Positions 1 through 6,959 of a stretch of 64,000 bases of DNA are shown here, one piece after another. Source of the DNA: Pseudomonadota bacterium (GTDB lineage: Bacteria > Myxococcota_A > UBA9160 > SZUA-336); NCBI GenBank assembly GCA_003247575.1, contig QJZC01000038.1:1-64000 (forward strand), written 5' to 3'. The notes beneath the pieces were generated by a model. That model was given only the letters and a program-made list of their open reading frames with translations, ran no database searches and was not told where the DNA came from. How positions within the stretch are numbered: the first letter of the stretch is position 1; every line of letters begins with the position of its first letter. A program made the position numbers and the translations under genes.

Positions 1-280
1 GGCCGAGTAGGTTGCCCGCAACGAACGCACCCACCGCTGGCAGCTCGTCCAAACGCGCGACCGGCTGCCAGCTCCGCGCGAAGAGGCGCTCGCGCTCGAG
101 CGCCAGGAATTCGGGCGCTGTGTACCAAGAAGCAGGCGGGGTGTGCGCGGCCTCGATGGGGACTTCGGGATCGAAGCGCTCGAGCTCTCGTTCGAGCCAC
201 GCGCGAGCCCGTAGGTCGAGCGTCCGCGCGGGACGCGCAGCATCGTGATGGTCCCCAGGCGACACCGCTTTGCGCAACAC
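1..280 (-). CDS. Rieske ring-hydroxylating oxygenase alpha subunit, N-terminal fragment (cut by window edge)
   Basis: Reading the minus strand from about position 280 to the left edge gives an open frame of about 93 codons with no stop. It contains the stretch SWYTAPEFLALERERLF followed by ARSWQPVARLDELP, which is the typical N-terminus of Rieske non-heme iron oxygenase alpha subunits, just before the [2Fe-2S] domain. These enzymes use electrons from a reductase or ferredoxin to hydroxylate aromatic or related substrates. The Rieske cysteines and histidines and the catalytic iron site lie outside the window. The start is probably GTG at 280, or GTG at 265; neither has a strong ribosome-binding site. 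The gene lies 17 nt downstream of the GST stop on the same strand, so the two are probably co-transcribed. The substrate cannot be read from this fragment. Confidence 0.72.
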   Translation of the reverse strand, partial: MLRKAVSPGDHHDAARPARTLDLRARAWLERELERFDPEVPIEAAHTPPASWYTAPEFLALERERLFARSWQPVARLDELPAVGAFVAGNLLG

Positions 281-297
281 GCCCCGCGCGCGAGGAA

Positions 298-915
298 CTA
301 GGCCGAACGCACGGTGGCTGGACGCTCCGCCACCCGCGCTGACCAAGCAGCAACGTTCTCGAGCGCCGGATCGACCTTCTGGCCGACCTGACCGCCGAAC
401 TCGACAAAGGCGAACAGCACGATGTCCGCCAAGCTGTAGCGATCGCCGCAAATGAACGAGCGCCCGGCGAGATGGCCATCGAGCCACGCGAGCCCCGAAC
501 GGGCAATCGCCTTCAGATCGTCGGCCGCATGAGGAATGGTGCGGATGCGGTCCTTGAAGATCGGAAGACCTTCGGCGAAACGAAAGCCATCGGCCATCGG
601 CGCGGTGATGTGCAGCTCGACCCGCCGGGTCCACATTCGCACTTGCGCGCGTTCCTCGGGAGTCGTCCCGATGAGAGGAGGATTCGGATGGCACTCCTCC
701 AGGTATTCACAGATCGGGATCGTCTCCGCGAGCACCGTGCCGTCGTCGAGCTCCAATGCGGGCGTCTGCCCCATCGGGTTCTTCGCCGTAAACGCCGCTT
801 GCCGATTCTCGCCCCCCATCAAGTCGAGGGTCTGTAGTGGGATATCGAGTCCCTTCTCCGCGATGAACATGCGCACGAGCCGGGGATTCGGACCGATCGA
901 GGTGTAGAGTTTCAC
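298..915 (-). CDS. Glutathione S-transferase family protein
   Basis: A 205-residue protein with the GST layout. The N-terminal thioredoxin-like half starts VKLYTSIGPNPRLVRMF and carries the cis-proline region GQTPALELDDG and the glutathione-binding motif LAETIPICEYLEE. An all-helical C-terminal half includes the conserved N-capping box SLADIVLFAF. The family conjugates glutathione to electrophiles or isomerises substrates in the cytoplasm. The open frame extends upstream to 1125, but that extension has no domain. GTG at 915 follows an AGGAGG about 4 nt away and matches the family start. The gene precedes a Rieske oxygenase by 17 nt, so a role in aromatic or xenobiotic breakdown is plausible but inferred. 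The substrate class is unknown. Confidence 0.88.
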   Translation of the reverse strand: MKLYTSIGPNPRLVRMFIAEKGLDIPLQTLDLMGGENRQAAFTAKNPMGQTPALELDDGTVLAETIPICEYLEECHPNPPLIGTTPEERAQVRMWTRRVELHITAPMADGFRFAEGLPIFKDRIRTIPHAADDLKAIARSGLAWLDGHLAGRSFICGDRYSLADIVLFAFVEFGGQVGQKVDPALENVAAWSARVAERPATVRSA

Positions 916-1115
916 ATAGCCTCCTTGAGCGTAGAGGCACACAGCATACACGCATGGTCTTCTCCGCCGAGGTCCAACATCGAGGTTCCAGATCGAATTC
1001 CATGTCTCGCCCTCGATAGCCGAGCGGCTCCTATTTTGGGCGTGTTTCATGTTTCTTGGAGCGTGCGTGACACGCTTGTCTGCGGATTCGTAGCGCACTA
1101 CATTCCACCGGGCGT

Positions 1116-1580
1116 ATGGCTGCAAGTAAGGCGGGATTGCTCATTTTCTCGGTGCTCACGCTCGGTCTCTTGATCGCCGTGCAGTACATGCTCGACCGTC
1201 AACGCAACTTTGAACCGGATCTGTCACGCATGGTCGAAACGTCGCAAGCCCCTGGCCGCGACATGGCACGTGCCGGTGTACGCGCTCTCGAAGTTGGCGA
1301 TGCAGCCGCGGCCTCGCGCCTCTTCGAACGAGCGCTCGAAGCGGCACCCTCCAACGCACGTTGGGAATTCCTACTGAGTCGCGCCAAGCTCGAGCTGGAA
1401 GCACAGCGACGCAGTGCCACCTTCTCCGGGGCTCCCCCACCGCGCAGGCCAGCCCCCGAAGACGCGTCCGAGGAACTCACTGCGAATGAAACTCCGGATG
1501 CTGTGGGCGGAGTGCTCCCGCTCCCGGAGTCGTCACCCACGACGCCGGATGTCGCCACGACGCCCCCTGTCGCAGACTGA
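1116..1580 (+). CDS. Membrane-anchored hypothetical protein with a TPR-like segment
   Basis: A 154-residue protein. Residues 8-24 form one hydrophobic membrane segment, with a short basic N-terminus predicting an inner-membrane anchor or uncleaved signal. Residues 45-95 contain one repeat resembling a tetratricopeptide unit (ALEVGDAAAASRLFERALE). The tail from about 100 to 154 is rich in Pro, Thr and Ala and probably disordered. I do not recognise a specific family. The gene is divergent from the GST gene, with a 200-nt spacer holding promoters for both, and lies 60 nt before another exported-protein gene on the same strand. The ATG at 1116 places the hydrophobic segment at the very N-terminus, which supports the start. 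Function unknown. Confidence 0.6.
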   Translation: MAASKAGLLIFSVLTLGLLIAVQYMLDRQRNFEPDLSRMVETSQAPGRDMARAGVRALEVGDAAAASRLFERALEAAPSNARWEFLLSRAKLELEAQRRSATFSGAPPPRRPAPEDASEELTANETPDAVGGVLPLPESSPTTPDVATTPPVAD

Positions 1581-1640
1581 GTCGCCCACCGAACACACTC
1601 CACGCGGTGTACACTCACCTCCGGGGGCGGAGGAAGCGTC

Positions 1641-2888
1641 GTGAGTAGACCGCCGAGACACCCACCTAGCCGCGGGCGCGGTGCCTCCTCCGCGCGCCTT
1701 GCTCGCCCCGTAGGGTGGCCACGCCTGATGACTCGCCACCACACCCGCACATGGCTCGCACTCGCCGCCCCGCTCATGCTCACCGCGCCTACGGCTCTAT
1801 GGGCTCAATCGGGACAGGGAACTTCGATCGAGCTTCCGGAGCCGATTCCCGACGGCCAGGTCGAGATCCTTGCAGGGGCGAAGCGCACCCGCGTTCCGAG
1901 CTCCACTTCGACACCCGCGACGGACCGTGTTCGCGAGGACGGGGTGCTGCCGATTCGTGGTGCAACCGTCGGAGTGCCCGATCCCAGCTTCGAGATCCGA
2001 CGCACCACCGTCTCCGGACCCATGCGAGATCGCTTGCGCGATCAGCTGGATGCGCTCATCGAGATCTATCGCGAAGTCTTCGCCCTGACGATCGACGCCT
2101 CGCTGGCGAGTGAGCTCGGCATCCTGAACCCGACGGAGGATCGCGGCACCGGCTCCGCTCCGCTCCTAAGGCGTCGCTATGACCACGACTTCGAAGCTCC
2201 GCCGCAGAAACTTCGACGCGCCCGGGAGCGCGCACTCGTGGCGCGGGCGCTCCACTCGACGAGCCATCTGATCGTGGAGCGCTACTGGCCCTCTGCCCCC
2301 TTCTGGCTGGACGAGGGACTGGCTGTCCTCTTCGAGGGAATCTCCATCGATCGCGACGGGCTGAGCGTCGGGCTCACCGACGAGCATCTCGAGCGCCATC
2401 GAGAGATCCGGCACCTCGCCCTACGCGGCACCGCTCTGGAGCGGCAGCAACTGCGCTCGCTCGAGCCCGGCGAGCTGATCGCACTGGAGCGCTCGACATG
2501 GGAAGCCTTGCCTCCGGACGCAGCACGCCGCGTGCAAACGGAGCTCGCCGCTCTACTGCTCTACTTCCTGGGCGATCCCGGCTTCATCGACGTGATCGCT
2601 CTAGGGTTGGGAGACACCGAACCCCTGGAACGGGTCGAGGTGACGCGCGAGGAGTCCGAGGCGTACGCGAAATCGTGGCGCCGAGCGCGCGATGCGGAGA
2701 TCCGAAGGACCTTGCTGGATACGCGGCCGCCGCCGCCCGAGGAGCCTCCGCCCGCGCGACGCATCCGACGCGACTTTCGCTGTGTCCCTGCGCTCGTGGG
2801 AGTCGGTCAGGGAAGCTTCGTTCCAGTCCTGTTCTGCACGCGCGGAAACCGTTTGCTCGAGCGCGGTGGCAGCATCCTACTGGAGTAG
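1641..2888 (+). CDS. Secreted protein with degenerate peptidase-MA-like (gluzincin) domain
   Basis: A 415-residue exported protein. A hydrophobic signal segment ends at about residue 55 ([11 protein letters not shown]). The core resembles the peptidase MA (gluzincin) fold: HSTSH at residues 205-209 sits where HExxH is expected, followed by [12 protein letters not shown] with Glu225 at the third zinc-ligand position. Both histidines and the downstream Glu are kept, but the catalytic Glu of HExxH is Ser, so the protein is probably not an active protease. GTG at 1641 follows GGAGG with good spacing; ATG at 1728 would give a shorter, conventional signal peptide and is a real alternative. The C-terminal 60 residues contain a Pro-rich run. 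The last 12 nt overlap the convergent flagellin gene. Role unknown; it may bind peptide or metal without catalysis. Confidence 0.65.
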   Translation: MSRPPRHPPSRGRGASSARLARPVGWPRLMTRHHTRTWLALAAPLMLTAPTALWAQSGQGTSIELPEPIPDGQVEILAGAKRTRVPSSTSTPATDRVREDGVLPIRGATVGVPDPSFEIRRTTVSGPMRDRLRDQLDALIEIYREVFALTIDASLASELGILNPTEDRGTGSAPLLRRRYDHDFEAPPQKLRRARERALVARALHSTSHLIVERYWPSAPFWLDEGLAVLFEGISIDRDGLSVGLTDEHLERHREIRHLALRGTALERQQLRSLEPGELIALERSTWEALPPDAARRVQTELAALLLYFLGDPGFIDVIALGLGDTEPLERVEVTREESEAYAKSWRRARDAEIRRTLLDTRPPPPEEPPPARRIRRDFRCVPALVGVGQGSFVPVLFCTRGNRLLERGGSILLE

Positions 2889-3725
2889 CGACAGAGCGAC
2901 CTGTGAGGACACGTTGGCCTGCGCCAGCACGGCGACACCCGCCTGCTGCAGAACCTGTGAACGGGTCAACGCCGCGGTCTCGGCGGCGACGTCCACATCA
3001 CGAATTCGCGAGTTCGCCGCGGACAAGGTCTCGATCGATACCGCGAGATTGTTGATCGTGGACTGAAGACGGTTCTGAGACGCGCCCAGGTTTCCGCGAA
3101 CGGTCGAGACCGAGGTCAGCGCCGAATCGATCGTCGCGAGCGCAATCTGCGCCGCCGTAGATGTCGAGACTGCCGCATCGGTCGAAGTGATCGCCAACCC
3201 ACTTGCCGTCGCACTCCCGATGTTCAGCGAGAATCGATCGACGGTCGAGTTGTTGAAGATGCCGACCTGAAAGACGAGAGCATTGCCAGCCCCCGAGAGC
3301 GACCCGTCGAGCAGAATGCGGCCGCCGAACTGGGTTCCCTGGGCGATGCGCGTGATTTCGGACTGCAACGCGCTGAACTCGTTCTGGAGGAAGCTCCGCT
3401 CGGCATTCGAGATGCCGGCCGTCGAGGCGGACTGTACCGCGAGCTCTCGCAGACGAATCAGGATGTTCGAAATTTCGTTCAGCGCACCTTCCGCAGTCTG
3501 GATCACGGAGATGCCGTCGTTTGCGTTTCGCTGTGCCTGAGTCAGCCCTCGAATCTGGGCGCGCAGCGACTCGGAGATCGCCAGCCCCGCGGCGTCATCG
3601 CCGGCTCGCGTGATGCGAAGCCCCGAAGACAGCCGATCAAGGGATCTTTCGAGATCCAGTTGCGTACGCGCGAGGTTTCGCTGAGCGTTGATCGACGCGA
3701 TGTTGGTGTTGATCCGCAGCCCCAT
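2877..3725 (-). CDS. fliC: Flagellin
   Basis: A 282-residue flagellin, short for the family. The N-terminal D0/D1 region begins [18 protein letters not shown] and has [11 protein letters not shown] and [11 protein letters not shown]. The C-terminal D1/D0 region has [17 protein letters not shown] and DVDVAAETA, and the protein ends ALSLLQ. The variable D2/D3 part is nearly absent, so the filament surface would be smooth. ATG at 3725 has a strong AGGAGG upstream; an upstream ATG at 3770 would add 15 unrelated residues. No other flagellar gene is in the window, so export and assembly genes must lie elsewhere. A sigma28-like promoter lies about 90 nt upstream. Its end overlaps the convergent upstream gene by 12 nt. 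Confidence 0.95.
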   Translation of the reverse strand: MGLRINTNIASINAQRNLARTQLDLERSLDRLSSGLRITRAGDDAAGLAISESLRAQIRGLTQAQRNANDGISVIQTAEGALNEISNILIRLRELAVQSASTAGISNAERSFLQNEFSALQSEITRIAQGTQFGGRILLDGSLSGAGNALVFQVGIFNNSTVDRFSLNIGSATASGLAITSTDAAVSTSTAAQIALATIDSALTSVSTVRGNLGASQNRLQSTINNLAVSIETLSAANSRIRDVDVAAETAALTRSQVLQQAGVAVLAQANVSSQVALSLLQ

Positions 3726-3817
3726 CGAACTTCCCCTCCTAAAAGGCCGGCCGCCGCAGCGTCTGCCCAAAACGTTCGCCCGCGCGCAGGAGGGGTTGCG
3801 AGGTGCTCATGGTTCAG

Positions 3818-3844
3818 CTTCGGGCAGCAAACCGGCAAACTTGA
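3818..3844 (-). promoter_or_regulatory. Possible sigma28 (FliA) promoter for flagellin
   Basis: On the minus strand TCAAGTTT is followed by 11 nt and then GCCCGAAG. The enterobacterial sigma28 consensus is TAAAGTTT, 11 nt, GCCGATAA. The -35 matches 7 of 8 positions with exact spacing; the -10 is weaker, with GCC and one A kept. Transcription would start near 3811, giving an 85-nt leader before the flagellin ATG. Late flagellin genes are classically read by sigma28. Confidence 0.45.
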
Positions 3845-3944
3845 GGCATTGCACCCGCAGGGTGCGGTCGCTCGAGCGGCCTACCAGGTCAAGCCAGGAC
3901 GACGCCTACCGAAGAGTCCGGAAGTCTTCAACGAGGGCCCCCAG

Positions 3945-4778
3945 ATGCAGCGCGAGACCCCGGTTCAGGTCGTACTCGCCGATCCGAACGCACGCGATCG
4001 CGAACGGATCAAGCGATTGACGTCGATGTACACCGCTGGCCGCTACGAATTCAGGGAGGCCGCCACCGGCGAAGAGACACTTCACCTGATCGGAGCTTGC
4101 CCAACCGATTGTCTTCTCCTCTCCGACCCATTGCCGGACATGAAGGCCGCGCAGGTCGTCTCCTCGATCCACAGAGAGCGGGCGCCTCTACCCACCATCG
4201 TGTTCGGGGACCAGTCCGACCCCGCAGCCGCCGCGGACGCACTCCAGGCGGGTGCAGCCTCCTATCTAGAGAAGCGGGAGCTGACGGCGCATGCGATCTC
4301 GAGCGCCATGCAAGACGCATTCGCACACGCTGACCTGCTGCGCCTACAGCACGAAGAGCACGAACGCGCGGCTCGCCAGCGAGAACGAGACGAGGCTCAG
4401 GAGCAGCGCCGTCAGGAGGAGGAGCGCAAGCAGCTCGTCGCAGTCCAGGAACAGCATCGACGCGGCCTCACGATGCTCGATGTGCCGCTCCAGTGGTCTC
4501 TCGGCGGCCGTTGGCGCGATGCGTCGGTGTGCGACCTGTCCACCCTGGGCGCGCGCATCGAAGATGTCGGTGCACTGCCTCCAGAAGGCTCCATTCTCGA
4601 GCTGTCCATGCAGCTACTCGAGGGGGTCGCCCCTCTACGGCTCCGGGCCGAGGTGATCCGGCCCACGGAGAGTGGAGGCTTCGAGGTTGCGTTCGTCCGT
4701 ATCGGACGGCGTGACAAGATCCTGCTCAGAAACGCAGCGTCTCGCGCCCGTAGAGCCACAAAGAACAAACCCAGCTGA
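3945..4778 (+). CDS. Receiver-like domain plus PilZ domain protein
   Basis: A 277-residue cytoplasmic protein. Residues 1-120 resemble a response-regulator receiver domain (VQVVLADPNARDRERI, the beta5 lysine in YLEKREL). At the phosphoacceptor strand the sequence is LLLSDPLPDM, so Ser occupies the usual Asp position with an Asp one residue later; normal phosphorylation is doubtful. Residues 120-165 form a charged, coiled-coil-like linker. Residues 170-260 are PilZ-like with CDLSTLGARI matching DxSxxG; the upstream Arg motif is less clear, so c-di-GMP binding is probable rather than certain. ATG at 3945 starts exactly at the domain; the frame opens earlier, at 3660. It is divergent from flagellin, which suggests but does not prove a role in motility control. 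Confidence 0.75.
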   Translation: MQRETPVQVVLADPNARDRERIKRLTSMYTAGRYEFREAATGEETLHLIGACPTDCLLLSDPLPDMKAAQVVSSIHRERAPLPTIVFGDQSDPAAAADALQAGAASYLEKRELTAHAISSAMQDAFAHADLLRLQHEEHERAARQRERDEAQEQRRQEEERKQLVAVQEQHRRGLTMLDVPLQWSLGGRWRDASVCDLSTLGARIEDVGALPPEGSILELSMQLLEGVAPLRLRAEVIRPTESGGFEVAFVRIGRRDKILLRNAASRARRATKNKPS

Positions 4779-4793
4779 CCTGAGTCAGCTGGG
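4770..4793 (+). terminator. Stop-codon-overlapping hairpin terminator
   Basis: CCCAGCTGAC, a 4-nt loop CTGA, then GTCAGCTGGG: a perfect 10-bp stem. The TGA stop of the receiver-PilZ gene (4776-4778) lies inside the left arm. No T-tract follows. Confidence 0.6.
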
Positions 4794-4868
4794 CAGTTCA
4801 CACACTCATCTACTCTCACGGACTTTCGACGCCTCGAAGGCAGAGCCGAGGCCCAACCTCCGAGTCTT

Positions 4869-4932
4869 CGAAACTACAGATCTTTCGAAACTACAGAAGC
4901 TTGGAAACTTCAGAAGTCATCGAAACTATAGA
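4869..4932. repeat. Four iteron-like 12-nt repeats with 17-18-nt period
   Basis: CGAAACTACAGA at 4869-4880 and 4886-4897, GGAAACTTCAGA at 4903-4914 and CGAAACTATAGA at 4921-4932. Spacings are 17, 17 and 18 nt. The array sits between the two convergent terminators of the PilZ and TetR genes, in sequence clearly richer in A+T than its surroundings. Confidence 0.75.
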
Positions 4933-4939
4933 AGATCTC

Positions 4940-4961
4940 GGGGCTCTCCTAAACGAGCCCC
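4940..4961 (-). terminator. Hairpin terminator of the TetR gene
   Basis: GGGGCTC, an 8-nt loop, then GAGCCCC: a 7-bp perfect GC-rich stem 11 nt downstream of the TetR stop on the minus strand. No U-tract. Confidence 0.5.
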
Positions 4962-4972
4962 ATAGTACCAGA

Positions 4973-5701
4973 CTAGGCCGAGGCGGTGGCACCACTTCGG
5001 CAGCCATTTACGAACAGATCCACCGCCGTCTGACATCGCTGCCGCAGGTTGTACGGCGGCTTCGGAGCCGAAGCCCAATCGACGACGATCGCGAACAAGA
5101 TGCTCCATAGCATCCCGCGCAGCTGTTCCGCCGGAATCGCTGGATCCAGCTCGCCGCGCCGCTGGCCATCTTCGACCGCCTGGGTCAAGAAGGGCAGCTG
5201 CATCTGCTCGTAGAACTTCCCGTCCTGGTGCTCCACCTTGCCCAGCGAGTCCAGAGCGTTCGGACAAATGAAGCTCTTCAGAGTATCCGCGCCACCGTGC
5301 TGCGCGATCATACGCATCAGAGCGGCATGCTCGGTCACGACGTCAGCATAGATGCCGACCAGACCCTTCAAGAACTGAGCCGCGCTAGAGGCGCTCGCGC
5401 GCAGCATCGGAACTCGCTTGAGCGGCTCGTCGAGCGCCATGCTCGCAGCCTCATAGAGTACGGCAGCCTTCGAAGGGAAATACCGAAAGAAGGTCGGCTG
5501 ACTGATCTCGAGCTCATCCACGATATCGACCACGCGGGTGTTTTCATATCCATTGCGGGCAAACAGCTCGAGTGAGACCTCTACGATTTCCTTGCGAAGC
5601 CTGCGGCGCTTGCGCTCCCGAAGCCCAATGCGAGCCGGCGGCTCGTGGGACTCGGCGATGTGAGCCGAAACCTGGGCAGCACTCTCGTCACGAATTTCCA
5701 T
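4973..5701 (-). CDS. TetR/AcrR family transcriptional regulator
   Basis: A 242-residue repressor-type protein. Residues 30-80 form the TetR DNA-binding domain: RRLRKEIVEVSLELFARNGY, the recognition-helix region ISQPTFFRYFPSKAAVL and the preceding helix VVDIVDELE. The C-terminal 150 residues are helical and would bind an unknown ligand and dimerise. ATG at 5701 has GGAGG with 5-nt spacing, so it is preferred over upstream starts at 5713 and 5791. The 438-nt upstream region holds a CRP-like operator and a TATAAT box, suggesting cAMP-linked control. No target gene is adjacent: the downstream neighbour is convergent and the upstream gene is crp-like. The ligand cannot be deduced. Confidence 0.9.
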   Translation of the reverse strand: MEIRDESAAQVSAHIAESHEPPARIGLRERKRRRLRKEIVEVSLELFARNGYENTRVVDIVDELEISQPTFFRYFPSKAAVLYEAASMALDEPLKRVPMLRASASSAAQFLKGLVGIYADVVTEHAALMRMIAQHGGADTLKSFICPNALDSLGKVEHQDGKFYEQMQLPFLTQAVEDGQRRGELDPAIPAEQLRGMLWSILFAIVVDWASAPKPPYNLRQRCQTAVDLFVNGCRSGATASA

Positions 5702-5837
5702 GGGATCCTCCATCGATCGCTTTCGCTCTGCGCAGAGCGACGCCGAAACTCCCGAAAACTTTTCCAACGCCAATGCGGTGCAGACCGCCATCCCTCAGCG
5801 TCCGCTACTCAGTTACAGCTCTGCTGCCGCTGCGTTC

Positions 5838-5853
5838 TGTGATCTAGCGCACA
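5838..5853. promoter_or_regulatory. CRP-like operator
   Basis: TGTGATCTAGCGCACA matches the E. coli CRP consensus TGTGATCTAGATCACA at 14 of 16 positions and is almost a palindrome. It lies 137 nt upstream of the tetR start and about 40 nt downstream of the TATAAT box on the minus strand, a position that would fit repression or a roadblock. A Crp-family gene lies 290 nt away. Confidence 0.55.
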
Positions 5854-5889
5854 GTAGATAGGCCAGTCGCAAATCAGAGCGACACCCAA

Positions 5890-5895
5890 ATTATA
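5890..5895 (-). promoter_or_regulatory. Possible -10 box (TATAAT) for tetR
   Basis: A perfect TATAAT on the minus strand, about 190 nt upstream of the tetR start. I find no good -35 at 16-18 nt; TTGAAA is present but only 9 nt away, so the promoter call is weak. Confidence 0.3.
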
Positions 5896-6139
5896 CAAAT
5901 GCTCTTTCAAATCCAGCACTTAGACCCGAAAACCACGAGTGCGGACCTCGCTCCAGAGAAACGCATTCCGAGCGACCGCGCGGGCGCCGTAGAGCTCGCT
6001 CCGAACGTCCAGATGCGCACGTTTGCGCGCACCAGGAGCCATTGGCGACGCGCGGCCGTCGCTTCGCTCGGAGACGATTCCCATCACTGCCGCGTGCTGC
6101 TCGCAACAACGCGGCAACTCGCGCGCAGCGGCGCTATTG

Positions 6140-6835
6140 CTATGCGCGGCGCTCGATGTCCTCGACCAGCGCGTCTTCGTCGACGATCACGATGAAGCCG
6201 TCGTCCATCTCGATGATCTTTCGATCGCGCCAGTTCTTGAGCTGCTTGTTGATGCTCTCGCGGGTCATTCCCACCATGCGGCCGAGCTCACGTTGTGAAA
6301 AACGAATGGTGATCCGAACGCCCCGCGTCTGCGTCGCACCCGTGCGCTCGGCGAGCCGCAGGAGCGCGCGACCCAAGCGAGCGGGTAGATCGAGCGACAG
6401 GAAGTCTTCGACCATCTCCGTGTCCGAGCGAATGCGCGCACAGAGCACCTCGATCAGGCTGAGGAACGCAGCAGGGTGCCGCTGGATCAGCGGCAGGAAA
6501 TCGCGGCGATCCAAGACGAGCAGCTCGGTGTCCTCTACCGCCACGGCGTCCGCAGTGCGCGGTCCCCCGTCGAGCAGCGCAATCTCACCGAGAATTTCTC
6601 CGGGACCAAAGACGCCCAGGAATGCCTCGTTCTGACCGGCCGAGGACGTGATCTTCACGCGCCCCGAAACGACCATCATCATCCCACGCCCGGCATCCCC
6701 CTTGCGGAATACGATGCGCCCCTTGCGGATGGTATCCAACCGAATGAAGCTCTCGATCTTCCGGAGCTCCTCCTCCGGCACCCCTCGTAGCAATACAGAA
6801 TTCGTTAGCAATCTGCTTTTTCTCGAGGACGTCAT
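6140..6835 (-). CDS. Crp/Fnr family transcriptional regulator
   Basis: A 231-residue protein of classical CRP length. An N-terminal cyclic-nucleotide-binding beta-roll contains the phosphate-binding cassette GEILGEIALLDGGPRTADAV, with the Arg-Thr pair that contacts the cyclic phosphate in CRP. A long dimerisation helix follows, then a C-terminal winged helix with FSQRELGRMVGMTRESINKQ. There is no N-terminal cysteine cluster, so it is CRP-like rather than FNR-like. ATG at 6835 follows GGAG with 5-nt spacing. It is divergent, with a 124-nt spacer, from a large adenylyl cyclase gene, which strongly suggests cAMP as its ligand. A CRP-like site downstream near tetR is a candidate target. Confidence 0.93.
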   Translation of the reverse strand: MTSSRKSRLLTNSVLLRGVPEEELRKIESFIRLDTIRKGRIVFRKGDAGRGMMMVVSGRVKITSSAGQNEAFLGVFGPGEILGEIALLDGGPRTADAVAVEDTELLVLDRRDFLPLIQRHPAAFLSLIEVLCARIRSDTEMVEDFLSLDLPARLGRALLRLAERTGATQTRGVRITIRFSQRELGRMVGMTRESINKQLKNWRDRKIIEMDDGFIVIVDEDALVEDIERRA

Positions 6836-6959
6836 CAAAGCTCCTCTCTGCGGATTGTAGGACCGCTACGGAACATACCAGAAGACTCCGCCAGATCTGC
6901 CTGCGATTCGCCAGCGTGTTGAACGTGGGACGACGTCGTTCGAGTCCGATAAGCATTCC

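Larger units (their letters stand above)
5702..6139. other. 438-nt intergenic region between tetR and the Crp-like gene
   Basis: No convincing gene in any frame. Short frames here have no start context or family resemblance. The part from 5830 to 5935 is richer in A+T and holds the CRP-like site and the TATAAT box listed separately. The part from 5940 to 6139 lies downstream of the Crp-like stop and shows no clear hairpin. Confidence 0.6.

Noticed and set aside
5881..5925. A full sigma70 promoter for tetR.
   Set aside because: The TATAAT is perfect but the only TTGAAA is 9 nt away. Only the -10 was kept, at low confidence.
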